The notes: generated by a model from the sequence alone, not told the origin. DNA of 64,000 bases from an uncultured Mucispirillum sp. (GCA_944326705.1 CALVEY010000011.1:1-64000), one strand, 5' to 3'. Shown: positions 45,417-54,970, numbered from the stretch's first letter. Made by a program: numbers and translations.

Positions 45417-46543
45417 TACATCGCCTCCACTGCTTTTTCTATTTGTGCAGGTGAGATAGGCTCACTATCTACCCTGTATATATGCTCTACCTTACATCTG
45501 CCGCCAACTGCCCTGCTTACTTCCCTTACAGTCTGGCCAAGACTTAATTCAGGCACTAAAAATCCTTTTACTTTTCCTGCATATTTAAGTATATCTTTAT
45601 CTGGGAAAGGCCAAATAGTCAGTGGTTTTAAAAGCCCTGCCTTTATACCTTTTTTTCTTAGATTAAGCACTGCATCTTTTGAAGCTCTTGCAGAACTGCC
45701 AAAAGCAAAAATAATATATTCTGCATCGTCGCAGTGAAAATGTTCTGTTAATACTATATCATCATAGTTTTCTTCTACTTTTGCTAAAAGCCTTTCTTCC
45801 TGCAGACCTATTAATCTAGAGCTGTTTGTTGGAAAGCCGTATTCATCATGGTTAAGACCTGTTACATGATAACGATAGCCTGCACCAAATGGAGCAAGTG
45901 GAGAAACAAGCTGACTGTTATCATAAGGCTTATAGTCTTCTGCACTGCATGCAGGCATCATTCTATCTATTACTTCTAATTCCCCTTTTGCAGGGATTTC
46001 TATTGCTTCTCTCATATGACCTATAATTTCATCTGATAATATAATTACCGGCATACGGTATTTTTCTGCTAAATTAAATGCTCTAACTGTCTGGCTGAAC
46101 TGCTCATATACTGTAGATGGAGTAAGAGCAATACAAGGATGGTCACCATGAGTGCCCCAGCGAGCCTGCATAATATCAGACTGACCTGGACCTGTTGGAG
46201 TCCCAGTTGAAGGACCGCCGCGCATAACATTTAAAATAACACATGGCACTTCTGCCATATAGCCGTAACCTAAATTTTCTAATTTTAATGACATTCCAGG
46301 GCCGCTTGTGGCAGTAAGTGACTTAGCACCAGCAAGAGAAGCACCAATTACTGCTGCCATTGCACTGATTTCATCTTCCATTTGTATAAACCTGCCACCA
46401 TGAGAAGGAAGCCAGGCAGCAAGACGCTCTGCAACTTCTGTTGACGGGGTAATAGGATAGCCTGCAAAAAATTTACAGCCTGCATATAACGCACCTAATG
46501 CAACGGCATCGTTGCCTTGTAAAAACTTACGCTCTCTTTCCAT
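45416..46543 (-). CDS. korA: 2-oxoacid:ferredoxin oxidoreductase, alpha subunit
   Basis: A 375-aa catalytic subunit. The KOR/POR alpha pattern is visible: GNDAVALGALYAGCKFFAGYPITPSTE (about 9-35), SGPGMSLKLENLGY and the GGPSTGTPTGPGQSD block (about 110-125). The gene context and short length (no fused gamma domain) suit 2-oxoglutarate as substrate, but pyruvate or other acids cannot be excluded. With fumarase and malate dehydrogenase this allows a reductive or anaerobic TCA route. Confidence 0.94.
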   Translation of the reverse strand: MERERKFLQGNDAVALGALYAGCKFFAGYPITPSTEVAERLAAWLPSHGGRFIQMEDEISAMAAVIGASLAGAKSLTATSGPGMSLKLENLGYGYMAEVPCVILNVMRGGPSTGTPTGPGQSDIMQARWGTHGDHPCIALTPSTVYEQFSQTVRAFNLAEKYRMPVIILSDEIIGHMREAIEIPAKGELEVIDRMMPACSAEDYKPYDNSQLVSPLAPFGAGYRYHVTGLNHDEYGFPTNSSRLIGLQEERLLAKVEENYDDIVLTEHFHCDDAEYIIFAFGSSARASKDAVLNLRKKGIKAGLLKPLTIWPFPDKDILKYAGKVKGFLVPELSLGQTVREVSRAVGGRCKVEHIYRVDSEPISPAQIEKAVEAM

Positions 46544-46544
46544 A

Positions 46545-46736
46545 CTATAACCTCGTTACTTCTATTGCAAAATCAGGACATCTTAACTCGCACTGCATAC
46601 AGGCTGTGCATTTTTCTATATCTGCAACATGTACTTTAAAATCCTGCATATCAAGTACCTGTGCAGGACAAAGCACAACACATATTTCGCAGCCTTTGCA
46701 CCTTTCTTTATTTATTTTTATTTCACTTTTTGCCAT
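46545..46736 (-). CDS. korD: 2-oxoacid:ferredoxin oxidoreductase, delta subunit (ferredoxin)
   Basis: A 63-aa two-cluster ferredoxin-like subunit with two C-x2-C-x2-C-x3-C-P type motifs: CKGCEICVVLCP and CTACMQCELRCP. It passes electrons from the thiamine site to ferredoxin. It is the first gene of the kor set, 1 nt before korA. The 126-nt AT-rich gap to modD must contain the promoter; I could not place it. Confidence 0.94.
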   Translation of the reverse strand: MAKSEIKINKERCKGCEICVVLCPAQVLDMQDFKVHVADIEKCTACMQCELRCPDFAIEVTRL

Positions 46737-46862
46737 AGCACAACCTCATATTTTAAATATAAATATGCTTATCTGCTATTATAGTCTTTTTTTAATTTTT
46801 GTAAAGTAAGTAGTGGAGAAAAAACAACAAAAAACACTTATTTATTACATAAATATAAATTA

Positions 46863-47711
46863 CTATTCTTTCTCTATTACAGCTTTAATATCAAGGGGTT
46901 TTGCATGAAAAAAAGCTGATGATACTATCACATCAGGCATAGCTTTGGCATATTCTTTAATGTTGCCTTTATTTATACCACCAGCTGCAAGTATAAGTAT
47001 TTTTGGGTTAATTTTATTTTTTTCTGTTACTATATTTTTTATTTCATCAGGTGATAATTTATCAAGCTGCAGACCGTCAATAAAATCATAATGAAGTGCT
47101 TTTAAACTGTCCTGTATATTTTCTGTTTCTAATATTATCTTTTTTTCTACCATTTTATGATTTGATGATTTTATTACTTTTTCTAAATTATCAAGCCCGC
47201 CAATAAACTCTAAATGCTGCTTAAATATAAGCACTGTTTCAGAAAGCCCTAATCTGTGAGCAGCAACACCGCCTGCCTGAAATGCTAATGTTACAAGCTC
47301 TCTTGAAAGTGGCATAGATTTCCTTGTAGCTGCAAGGACTACATTTTTATTAACTGAATGGGCAGCATCTGCCATTTCCCTGCATAAAGATGCAATACCT
47401 GAAAGATATTCTAAGGTATTTAATGATACTTTCCAGCCAGTATGCAGTGCACAGGCTTTTCCTTTTGCCTGTAAAATAAGACTATCTGTAGAAAGTTTTT
47501 CTCCACTCTCTACTTTTGATAATACTTCGCAGCCTAATTTCGTGAAAATTTTTCCTGCAATTTCTGCACCAGCTATCACACCTTCACTTCTTGTATAAAA
47601 TGAAATAATACCTTTTTCTTCTCCAATACCCAGCATTTCTGTTGTAATATCAGAATAAGGCATATCTTCTTTTATAATTTTATCTATTATTTCATCAGTT
47701 ATATATATCAT
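46863..47711 (-). CDS. modD: ModD-like pyridine-nucleotide phosphoribosyltransferase homologue
   Basis: A 282-aa protein of the NadC fold. The N-terminus (MPYSDITTEMLGIGEEKG), the ATRKSMPLSRE loop and AAHRLGLSETVLIFKQH fit the ModD branch, which is linked to molybdenum use, better than NadC itself. The true reaction of ModD is not settled. No molybdate transporter is beside it. It is a single gene, divergent from a small plus-strand gene with a palindrome between them. Confidence 0.75.
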   Translation of the reverse strand: MIYITDEIIDKIIKEDMPYSDITTEMLGIGEEKGIISFYTRSEGVIAGAEIAGKIFTKLGCEVLSKVESGEKLSTDSLILQAKGKACALHTGWKVSLNTLEYLSGIASLCREMADAAHSVNKNVVLAATRKSMPLSRELVTLAFQAGGVAAHRLGLSETVLIFKQHLEFIGGLDNLEKVIKSSNHKMVEKKIILETENIQDSLKALHYDFIDGLQLDKLSPDEIKNIVTEKNKINPKILILAAGGINKGNIKEYAKAMPDVIVSSAFFHAKPLDIKAVIEKE

Positions 47712-47799
47712 AATCTGCTCCTTAATATATGCTACAGCAAAAAAATAATATTTTTTACAATCATATATAAAAATATTTAATAATTCAATTAAGAAAAAA

Positions 47800-47820
47800 A
47801 CATATTATCCGATAATATGT
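47800..47820 (+). promoter_or_regulatory. Perfect palindrome upstream of a small gene
   Basis: Ten-bp arms ACATATTATC (47800-47809) and GATAATATGT (47811-47820) flank a single central base. It lies directly before the GGAGG ribosome site of the following gene and between divergent genes. It could be an operator for a dimeric regulator, or form a short leader hairpin. Confidence 0.6.
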
Positions 47821-47835
47821 ATGGAGGATAATACT

Positions 47836-48069
47836 ATGAGTAATTTGGCACGACATTTGCAAGATAATCTTCATGATGAAACCATTATGGAGCGAGCTAT
47901 GAATGAAATTATGAGAAAAGAATATAATATTTCAAACGATATAGAAATATCTCATACACTTATTAATACAGCACAGCAAACACTTTCAGATTTAGATAAA
48001 TCTATTGATGAGCTTTCTATGCTTGTAGAAAACCTTCGTCATCAGTCATTAAAACTAAGCAAAGACTAA
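47836..48069 (+). CDS. Small helical protein of unknown function
   Basis: A 77-aa, highly charged and probably all-helical protein; the C-terminal half (about 37-75) has a heptad-like pattern of Leu/Ile suggesting a coiled coil. There is no signal peptide or membrane segment. The ATG at 47836 is chosen because GGAGG lies 8 nt upstream; an ATG at 47821 would place the ribosome site inside the gene. It is bounded by a palindrome and a terminator, so it is probably monocistronic and individually regulated. No family recognised. Confidence 0.75.
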   Translation: MSNLARHLQDNLHDETIMERAMNEIMRKEYNISNDIEISHTLINTAQQTLSDLDKSIDELSMLVENLRHQSLKLSKD

Positions 48070-48071
48070 TG

Positions 48072-48095
48072 TGCAGGCAGATATTTTTGCCTGCA
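48072..48095 (+). terminator. Terminator after the small helical protein gene
   Basis: A perfect 8-bp stem (48072-48079 with 48088-48095) and 8-nt loop lie 2 nt after the stop, followed by an AT-rich stretch with TCTTTT. Confidence 0.7.
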
Positions 48096-48131
48096 TAAAT
48101 AATCTTTTCATATTTCTATGATTATAATTTC

Positions 48132-48159
48132 TTGAGCATAAGAAAAATCATTATATACT
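48132..48159 (+). promoter_or_regulatory. Putative sigma70-type promoter of the next gene
   Basis: TTGAGC (48132-48137) and TATACT (48154-48159) with 16-nt spacing, about 70 nt before the following start codon. Identified by eye only. Confidence 0.4.
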
Positions 48160-48236
48160 CAGTGTCTAGTTTTTTATTTACTTTTTACAAGCTTTAATAT
48201 AAAAATAATTAATAAATTTATATGGTATGGTGTATT

Positions 48237-49133
48237 ATGGCTTTAAGCAGAAAGAAAATAATTATATTTGTAGTATCTATTATAATATTTTTAGTAATTA
48301 TTGCTCCTATAGCAGCTTATCTTATTGCAAATGCCAATGCAAAATCAAAAGTGGCAGAATTTACAAAATCTATGCAGGGGACATGTTCTATTAAGTATGG
48401 CGGTGTTTCATATAATATTTTAAACAGGCACTTAAAAATATCAGATATTCTTATTTCATGCTATGAAGAAAAGGCTTTCTTTATTAAAGAAGCAGAGTTT
48501 AACCATATTGTATCAGGCACACCCGTTCCTCTAAATGTGCAGGCAGATTTAAAAGGCGGCACAGCTTATACAGGTGCAAAAATATTTAATGAGTATGGAG
48601 AATATGCTTCTAAATTAGGATATGATAATATAAACTTTCAGGGCCGTATTACATATACATTAGGTAAAGTATCTAAAGATTTTAAAATAGTAACATTTAA
48701 TATAAATGCTGATAATATTGGGCTTTTTCAAGGTCAAATGAAAGTGCCAAATGTTTATGATAATGACACAAAAGTTATATATAACAATATATTCAACAGC
48801 AGACCAGCATCATTTACCCTTGATTTTAGTGATAAAGGATTAAAAAACACTGTAATATCAAAATTTATGCAGATTGCTGAGCTTGATAATAATACAATTA
48901 ATGATAAAATAAAAAATGCTGTTTATAAAAGAGCAGTAGATGAAGATAACAGAACGAAAGAAAACTATAACCAGCTTGAAAAATTTCTTTTAAGCGGCAA
49001 TACTATATCTATGAGTTTATTAGAAAAAGATAATAAATCATTATCTGAAACTATTAACTCTTTTGATATTACAGGCTATAGAAAAATGCTTAACTCTATA
49101 AAAAATGCAGAAGTAGAATTAATAACAAAATAA
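48237..49133 (+). CDS. Hypothetical membrane-anchored extracytoplasmic protein
   Basis: A 298-aa protein with one N-terminal membrane helix (about 7-29) and a large outer domain rich in Asn, Lys and beta-type segments. There is a Cys pair in the N-terminal third (Gly-Thr-Cys and Ser-Cys-Tyr). The pattern recalls DUF945/AsmA-like envelope proteins, but I cannot confirm either. The ATG at 48237 follows GGTATGGTG; an ATG five codons earlier is less likely. It stands alone between a promoter-like site and a strong terminator. Confidence 0.75.
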   Translation: MALSRKKIIIFVVSIIIFLVIIAPIAAYLIANANAKSKVAEFTKSMQGTCSIKYGGVSYNILNRHLKISDILISCYEEKAFFIKEAEFNHIVSGTPVPLNVQADLKGGTAYTGAKIFNEYGEYASKLGYDNINFQGRITYTLGKVSKDFKIVTFNINADNIGLFQGQMKVPNVYDNDTKVIYNNIFNSRPASFTLDFSDKGLKNTVISKFMQIAELDNNTINDKIKNAVYKRAVDEDNRTKENYNQLEKFLLSGNTISMSLLEKDNKSLSETINSFDITGYRKMLNSIKNAEVELITK

Positions 49134-49154
49134 ATATATAAATACTTTATTTAT

Positions 49155-49182
49155 AACTGCACTTAATCACTTAGGTGCAGTT
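49155..49182 (+). terminator. Terminator after the hypothetical envelope protein gene
   Basis: A 12-bp stem with one G-T pair (49155-49166 with 49171-49182), 4-nt loop, and a following T run. Confidence 0.9.
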
Positions 49183-49353
49183 TTTTATTAAAAAATATAT
49201 TGCTATATTTTACTGCATAATATTCATTTCCAAAGGTTTATGTTTATAATAAAGCATATATCATAACACAAATCTATAAATAAAAACATATATCTACTAT
49301 AAAATAAACATACATTTATTACTGCATATTATTAAAAAATATAGCTGCATAAA

Positions 49354-49385
49354 AAAGGCTGCATACTTATAAATATGCAGCCTTT
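49354..49385 (-). terminator. Terminator after the chemoreceptor gene
   Basis: A perfect 12-bp stem (49354-49365 with 49374-49385) with 8-nt loop lies 28 nt past the chemoreceptor stop; the minus strand continues in a T run. Confidence 0.9.
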
Positions 49386-49413
49386 AATAACTTTTATAAA
49401 CTTAATTTAAATT

Positions 49414-51381
49414 TTATGATTTAAATTGTCTTACAATATTTTTAAGCTGTTCTGCTCTTTCCTGCAGATGGCTGACAGTTAATGCTACTTCAGATACTGC
49501 AGAGTTACTTTCTTCTACACCTGAAGCTACAATCTGTGTTTTATCATCTATATCTTGAATAAGGCAGTTTTGCTCACTTACACCCATAACTACATTATTT
49601 GTGTTGCTTACTGCTCTATCCACACCATTTACAACATGTTCAAATGCTTTTGATGTTTCTTCAATCACTTCAACACCTCGAATAACTGCTTCCCCAGATG
49701 CTCTCATTTCATTAGATGCTTTTTCTGATTCCTGCTGCAGTGTAGTAATAATAGTTTCTATTTCGCTTGTTGCTTTAGTAGTTCTTTCTGCAAGTTTTCT
49801 AACTTCATCAGCAACAACTGCAAAACCGCGTCCTGCTTCCCCAGCACGAGCTGCTTCAATAGCTGCATTAAGTGCTAAAAGGTTAGTTTGGTTAGCTATA
49901 TCATTAATAACAACTAATATTTCACCAATCTGTTTTGAACTTTCAGAAAGTTCATCAATAGTTCTTGAAAGATTATCAGATTTTTCATGTATTTCCATAA
50001 TAGAATTTTTTACAACTGAAAGCTGTTCCTGACCATGATTTGTCTGCTCTGCTGATTCATGCATAATATCAAGAACTTCGGAAAGATTTGAAGAAGATTC
50101 TTTTGATGACTGGCTGATAGTCTGCATATCATTAACTATACTTGAAATCTGCTCTGCCTGAGAATTAAATGTTGTAGCAAGCTCTTCCATAGTTGCAGCA
50201 AGCTGGTTGTTACCACTTGCAACATCATCTGACGCTTCTTTAACTTCCTGCACAATCTGCTGAACATTAGCAATAAATCTATTAAAGTTTTCTGCCAGCT
50301 CATTAAGTTCATCTTTATGGGCAGCTTTTATACGGACAGTTAAATCACCTTCACCAGAAGTTAAATTACCAACACTAACTATAAATTTGCGCAATTCTCT
50401 TATTACACTTATCTGCAGGTAAAAAATAGCAAATACTGCAACTACTACCATAATTAAGAAAAATACTACTATAACCACATTAGCCTGCTGCAAGGCAACA
50501 TTTACTTTTCTAGCTTCTCTTTCCACACTGCCTGTAATATAGCCGCCAAATTTTGTGTTTTCATCTCTTGCAAGTGCTGCATAAGTGAAACGATTTTTCT
50601 CAACTTCTACAACATCGGTATAGATTTTTATAATTTCGCCTATATTTTTATTTGCACTAATAAAGTTTTTTTCAATATTGTCTACTTCTGTTACAAGCAC
50701 TCTTGGTCTGTCAAGAGTCTGCAGATAGGCAAGATTTCTTTTTAAATCATCATCAACTGATGTAATATTTTTCAATAAAGAAAGGTTTCTAGTCATAATA
50801 ATTTCTTTAATACCGCTTTTTACACTTAATGTGATTGTGTTTATATTATTTAATGAGCTGATTACATCAAGATATTCTTCATTATTATTAACTGCTTCAA
50901 GTGCTTTATCTACTGAAGATACCATATTATCAGTATCTTTATTAAAGTTTTCTTCAAAAACAGATGCCTGTTTCAAAAGCTGAGTATTTCTATCTACTAT
51001 TGTTAAATAATCCAGCATATCTTTTTTATACTGAGCAAATTCTGCAACTGTTTTAGGTGAGTGAGTTTTTGTTTTAGGAAGCTTTACATATTTTTCATAT
51101 GTATCTAAGTCTTTTTTAATCTCATCTATTAATTTATATATAGTATCATATCTTTCTTGAGTCGCCATCATTGTATAACCTAATATTGTATACTGAAGAT
51201 ACATATTATTAAAGTTAATACGTGACATGATAGTATTAGCCTGAGCTAAATCTGTGGCAACCACTTCTGCTCCATTAGCCGATTTAGTGGTAGTATATAC
51301 TGCATATGCTCCATTAATAAATGAAAATACTAATATACCTGCAATAGATAAAAATATTTTCTGTGCAATAGTAAGGTTCAT
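49414..51381 (-). CDS. Methyl-accepting chemotaxis protein
   Basis: A 655-aa chemoreceptor. A first membrane helix (about 8-28) leads into a periplasmic helical ligand domain of about 270 residues; a second helix (about 300-325) is followed by a HAMP domain ([11 protein letters not shown] near 345) and a long signalling coiled coil. The hairpin tip EIANQ-type segment reads [20 protein letters not shown]. There is no C-terminal CheR-docking pentapeptide. The ATG at 51381 is chosen over a GTG three codons earlier because GGGGGTG is then at normal distance. The ligand is unknown. It should signal to the CheA encoded 40 kb away. Confidence 0.95.
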   Translation of the reverse strand: MNLTIAQKIFLSIAGILVFSFINGAYAVYTTTKSANGAEVVATDLAQANTIMSRINFNNMYLQYTILGYTMMATQERYDTIYKLIDEIKKDLDTYEKYVKLPKTKTHSPKTVAEFAQYKKDMLDYLTIVDRNTQLLKQASVFEENFNKDTDNMVSSVDKALEAVNNNEEYLDVISSLNNINTITLSVKSGIKEIIMTRNLSLLKNITSVDDDLKRNLAYLQTLDRPRVLVTEVDNIEKNFISANKNIGEIIKIYTDVVEVEKNRFTYAALARDENTKFGGYITGSVEREARKVNVALQQANVVIVVFFLIMVVVAVFAIFYLQISVIRELRKFIVSVGNLTSGEGDLTVRIKAAHKDELNELAENFNRFIANVQQIVQEVKEASDDVASGNNQLAATMEELATTFNSQAEQISSIVNDMQTISQSSKESSSNLSEVLDIMHESAEQTNHGQEQLSVVKNSIMEIHEKSDNLSRTIDELSESSKQIGEILVVINDIANQTNLLALNAAIEAARAGEAGRGFAVVADEVRKLAERTTKATSEIETIITTLQQESEKASNEMRASGEAVIRGVEVIEETSKAFEHVVNGVDRAVSNTNNVVMGVSEQNCLIQDIDDKTQIVASGVEESNSAVSEVALTVSHLQERAEQLKNIVRQFKS

Positions 51382-51431
51382 ATTACACACCCCCGCAATT
51401 ATATAATAATATTATTAATATTACTAATTCA

Positions 51432-51459
51432 ATTATAACCACATTTTACATAAATGCAA
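51432..51459 (-). promoter_or_regulatory. Putative promoter of the chemoreceptor gene
   Basis: On the minus strand a perfect -10 box TATAAT (51432-51437) lies 16 nt from a weak -35 TTGCAT (51454-51459). It is of the housekeeping type; no sigma-28 pattern is seen here. Confidence 0.4.
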
Positions 51460-51499
51460 GAAAATAATTGTAACAAACAGGTATTAAATTATAACAAAG

Positions 51500-51808
51500 T
51501 TATACAGTCATGTCGAATCTTCTAGCAGCCTGCGCCATAGCAGAATATGCACTGCCTATTTTTAATGACTTATGATAAGTAAGGTTTGGCTCAGGTGACC
51601 ACTGGCCGTTTTTATTAAGCCTGTTAACTGCTGCTATTGTTTCAGATTCCATTTCTATTCTTTTATTTACAGCCATTTGAGAAAGTTTAAGACTTTCACC
51701 AAAATAATCTCTGCGTGCTTTTGCAACAGCTATATTTTTATTAACATAATCTCTTGGACGAGGGTCAGTAGTAATGACAGCTCTAAGCCCGATTGTTTCG
51801 ATACTCAT
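51500..51808 (-). CDS. Small hypothetical protein
   Basis: A 102-aa soluble protein starting MSIETIGLRAVITTDPRPRD, without membrane segment or signal peptide and with a mixed helical pattern. TAGGAG lies about 7 nt before the ATG, which supports translation. It is upstream of and co-oriented with the chemoreceptor gene, but a 118-nt gap with its own promoter-like site separates them. No family recognised. Confidence 0.7.
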   Translation of the reverse strand: MSIETIGLRAVITTDPRPRDYVNKNIAVAKARRDYFGESLKLSQMAVNKRIEMESETIAAVNRLNKNGQWSPEPNLTYHKSLKIGSAYSAMAQAARRFDMTV

Positions 51809-51883
51809 ATTTCGCTCCTAATATGATTTTAAAAAATATGCACAAATATACCGCCGTTTTCCTGCTGGTATACATGCTATTGG

Positions 51884-51915
51884 ATAAGATAATCTTCGCG
51901 CAAAAATCATCTTAT
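51884..51915. promoter_or_regulatory. Imperfect inverted repeat in a divergent intergenic region
   Basis: Arms of 10 bp (51884-51893 and 51906-51915) match at nine positions around a 12-nt GC-rich centre. It lies between the divergent 102-aa protein gene and the ankyrin gene and may be an operator or a hairpin. Confidence 0.35.
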
Positions 51916-52053
51916 ATATAGTTAATGTATATTAATTATTAATTTTATACAAGTAGTTCTTGAATTTTATATAAGATTTTACTAGAATTATTAAAATTCA
52001 TATAATGGCATATTTCTTGCTTTGCTATATTTATATTATTCAGTAAGGAGCTT

Positions 52054-54051
52054 ATGAGCATGCGCAGAATATTAATTATAGTTACAATAATCTTAACAGC
52101 TTTAGGCTGTGCCAATAAAAACAATATATTTAAAGACCCTTCTACTCAAAAAGGTGCATCTAAAGAAACTTTTTTATATAAAGTAAATAAAAAAGAAGTA
52201 AATCTGCCTGTATTTTTCAGACTTCCGCAGAATAAGAAAAATATTTCACTAACTTTTGAAAAAATAGGCTCATCTTCTGTGCCTGTTATACTGAATAATG
52301 ATATTAACGGCTGGAATGCTTTCAGCAGTAAGCCCCTTTCTGCAAATGGTGCTGATTTTGGTTTAATTATAGATTTTGCAGGGGGCGGTGTATATGAAAT
52401 GCCACAGGATGATGTAAGAACATATTTAAGTAAATTTGCTCCACAAGATGCTTTCATTTTAAAAGAACTGCTTCCAGGAAAAAATAATAAAGGCTTTACT
52501 AAAATGATAGCAGTAGATGCCTCAGCTTTATATAATAAGGAAGAGTTAAACCACCTTGTACTGCTTAATGACTTAGATTTAGCTAACCAGTCACAAAATA
52601 TGTATTCTTATCAGTCTGAAATACAAGACACACCAAAAGTTGAAGGCGATAAAACATTTAATAAAATCAATAAAAACGCTGTTGTTTTAGACAGACCATT
52701 AATTACAGCAGCCACAAACGGACAATACGACAGGCTTTTAAAGCTTTTAGATAATAATGCAAATATTAATGAACTAAACCCAGAAACTTTAGATAATGCA
52801 TTAATTGCAGCTATTGGAAATGGTGATGAAGATATTGCAAACCTGCTGCTTGATAAAGGAATAAATGCAAAACATAAAAACAAAAATAATCAGTCTGCAC
52901 TGCATATTGCTTCAAACTACGGGCTTTATGATACAGTAGACAGGCTTTTAAAAGCAGGGCTTCCTGTAAATGACAGAGATAACGGCGGCAATACTCCATT
53001 AATGTATGCAGCTGCTTCACCTAATACTTATGTTACAGATTTATTAATAGATAACGGTGCAAAATTAGAAGACAGAAACAGTGACGGTGAAACACCTCTT
53101 TTAATAGCAGCAAGAACAGGCAATACAAAAACAGTTGAAAATTTAATGAAAAAAGGTGCAAATCCTGCAGTAGTTGATAATAAAGGCGATGGCGCTGTTA
53201 TGAAAGCTGCTGTAGAAAATAATAAATATACACTGCAAAACCTTTTATCAAAAGGATTAAACCCTGATGTAAAAAATAAAAAAGGCTACACTCCCATTAT
53301 GATGACAGTGCAGCAGGGAAATACAGATATTACAAATGATTTAATAAAAGCAGGGGCAGATATTAATGCAAAAGACCCTATGGGTAATACTCCACTGATG
53401 ACTGCTACATTATCAGGGGATACTCCAATGGTCAGGGAGCTTTTAAAACATAAGCCGGATATCCAGATTAAAAATAAAGAAGATAAAAATGCCTTTGATT
53501 TAGCCCGCGATAATGGATTTGCTCAGCTCCAAAGGATTTTAGGGCAGAATATGAAAACTTTTGATGATGCCTCTATTGCATTATTTGAAAAAGCTGCCAA
53601 AAATGATACAGATGGTGCAGTAAATGCCATTAAAATGGGTGCTAACCCTAATGCAAGAGATAAAAATACTGGCAACACTCCACTTTTTACTGCTGTTGCT
53701 AATAATTACCTTTATTTAACACAAAGCTTAATTGCAAATGGTGCTGATGTAAATATTAGAAATAATCTTGGCAATATTCCATTAATTATTGCAGTAACTT
53801 CAGCAGATGCAGCAATGGTTGATACATTATTAAAAGCAAAATCAGAAGTAAATGCAGCCAATAAAAATGGAGATACTGCTCTTATATGGGCTGTTAAATT
53901 AAAAAATATTGATATGGTTCGTCTGCTTTTAACTGCAGGAGCTGACCCAAACAGAAAAAATAATGACGGCGTTTCTCCTTATTTAATAGCATATAACGAA
54001 GGCTCTGATGATATTTTAGGTCTTTTACAGGCTGCAGGCGGCTACAAATAA
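52054..54051 (+). CDS. Ankyrin-repeat lipoprotein
   Basis: A 665-aa probable lipoprotein: a short hydrophobic signal ending LTALGC (an imperfect lipobox) is followed by a unique domain of about 190 residues. After this come at least eleven ankyrin repeats in two blocks (about 215-495 and 515-660), recognisable by G-x-T-P-L-x-x-A and A-x-x-x-N-x-x-L-L. The outer location of an ankyrin protein suggests a protein-binding role in the periplasm or at the surface. AAGGAG precedes; ATG at 52060 is equally possible. The gene is single, between divergent and convergent neighbours. Confidence 0.9.
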   Translation: MSMRRILIIVTIILTALGCANKNNIFKDPSTQKGASKETFLYKVNKKEVNLPVFFRLPQNKKNISLTFEKIGSSSVPVILNNDINGWNAFSSKPLSANGADFGLIIDFAGGGVYEMPQDDVRTYLSKFAPQDAFILKELLPGKNNKGFTKMIAVDASALYNKEELNHLVLLNDLDLANQSQNMYSYQSEIQDTPKVEGDKTFNKINKNAVVLDRPLITAATNGQYDRLLKLLDNNANINELNPETLDNALIAAIGNGDEDIANLLLDKGINAKHKNKNNQSALHIASNYGLYDTVDRLLKAGLPVNDRDNGGNTPLMYAAASPNTYVTDLLIDNGAKLEDRNSDGETPLLIAARTGNTKTVENLMKKGANPAVVDNKGDGAVMKAAVENNKYTLQNLLSKGLNPDVKNKKGYTPIMMTVQQGNTDITNDLIKAGADINAKDPMGNTPLMTATLSGDTPMVRELLKHKPDIQIKNKEDKNAFDLARDNGFAQLQRILGQNMKTFDDASIALFEKAAKNDTDGAVNAIKMGANPNARDKNTGNTPLFTAVANNYLYLTQSLIANGADVNIRNNLGNIPLIIAVTSADAAMVDTLLKAKSEVNAANKNGDTALIWAVKLKNIDMVRLLLTAGADPNRKNNDGVSPYLIAYNEGSDDILGLLQAAGGYK

Positions 54052-54073
54052 AAAAGTATTATAATCATAAACT

Positions 54074-54102
54074 GTTCTGCTCTATTATATTTTGAGCAGA
54101 AC
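54074..54102 (+). terminator. Possible weak terminator after the ankyrin gene
   Basis: A perfect 9-bp stem (54074-54082 with 54094-54102), 11-nt loop, but no immediate T run. It lies 22 nt past the stop. Confidence 0.45.
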
Positions 54103-54250
54103 ACCCATTCTAAACTTATTTTTTATTTCTTTACTATCAGTATATTACATTTAATACTTTCATTTTTTTTATTTACTTTATATTTTTATGATTACAAATC
54201 AAAAAACTTATGCTATATATTCAACATACATACAAAAGGAGCATTTTTCA

Positions 54251-54664
54251 TTGTTTAGGGGATTATTTAATTTCAGAGCAAAACGACTTGGACATATTCC
54301 ATTAAAAACAAAAATGTGCGTTTTACCACTTATTTCTTACGATGATAAAACAGAAACTTTAGACTATGGTCAGTGTTTTACTATTGATGTTGTAAGTATG
54401 TCTGTAAACTCTATGACTGTGCGCCATCATGATGTACTAAAAAAGGGCGATATTTTAGAGTTTAGAACAAAACACGCCCTTGAAGATAGAGAATGTCTTA
54501 AATGTATGAGCTTTAAATCACTGCCTGAAACACCATCATTCAGCTCTTTTATAGGCAAAATAATATGGCGCAGCAATGAAGAAGCAGGCGTTAATATTAT
54601 TATGATGAGAGAGCAGGATAAAACTGCCATTTTAAGAATGATGGCAAATAAATCTAAAAAATAA
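54251..54664 (+). CDS. PilZ-like domain protein (tentative)
   Basis: A 137-aa soluble protein, mostly beta strands. The pattern resembles a PilZ-type c-di-GMP-binding barrel (FTIDVVSMSVNSMTVRH, then FIGKIIWRSNEEAGVNII), but the defining R-x3-R and D/N-x-S-x-x-G motifs are not intact, so nucleotide binding is doubtful. I chose TTG at 54251 because AAAAGGAG lies 9 nt upstream; the ATG 21 codons earlier has no ribosome site. It is convergent with the next gene, 6 nt apart. Confidence 0.6.
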   Translation: MFRGLFNFRAKRLGHIPLKTKMCVLPLISYDDKTETLDYGQCFTIDVVSMSVNSMTVRHHDVLKKGDILEFRTKHALEDRECLKCMSFKSLPETPSFSSFIGKIIWRSNEEAGVNIIMMREQDKTAILRMMANKSKK

Positions 54665-54670
54665 CTTATA

Positions 54671-54970
54671 CTACCCTATACTTTTCATTATAAATGAGAA
54701 TATAAGCATAATAAGTAATACAAACCCCATAAATGCTGCTTTATATGCCTTTTTAAACAAATAGCCTGTAATAAAAAGCAGTGCCCATAAAAATGGGGAA
54801 ATACATACAAGCAAAGCAGATATAAAGAAAAGCCGCTCACTTTTAACTGATATAAGCCTTACATCAAAATATTCAAGTATATTTACACAAAAAGACAGCA
54901 GTATCATAAAAAGTATAAAGTAAAACATATACTTCATACAAAGTGCTACAATATTTCTAACCTCAGTCAA
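54671..54970 (-). CDS. Small membrane protein paired with the TauE/SafE permease (DUF1634-like)
   Basis: A 99-aa protein with three predicted membrane helices (about 12-34, 45-68, 73-96). The region SERLFFISALLVCISPF resembles DUF1634 proteins, which are commonly encoded beside TauE/SafE permeases. It overlaps the permease stop by 8 nt, so the two are translationally coupled and may form a complex (inference). Confidence 0.6.
   Translation of the reverse strand: MTEVRNIVALCMKYMFYFILFMILLSFCVNILEYFDVRLISVKSERLFFISALLVCISPFLWALLFITGYLFKKAYKAAFMGFVLLIMLIFSFIMKSIG

Noticed and set aside
46863-47711. Nicotinate-nucleotide pyrophosphorylase (NadC)
   Set aside because: The fold is shared, but the HRLGLSETVLIF and DITTEMLGIG segments fit ModD better and no nadA or nadB is adjacent.
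49601-50032. Plus-strand open frame inside the chemoreceptor gene
   Set aside because: It is the complement of the conserved signalling coiled coil and is Ser/Ala/Ile-rich without a start signal.
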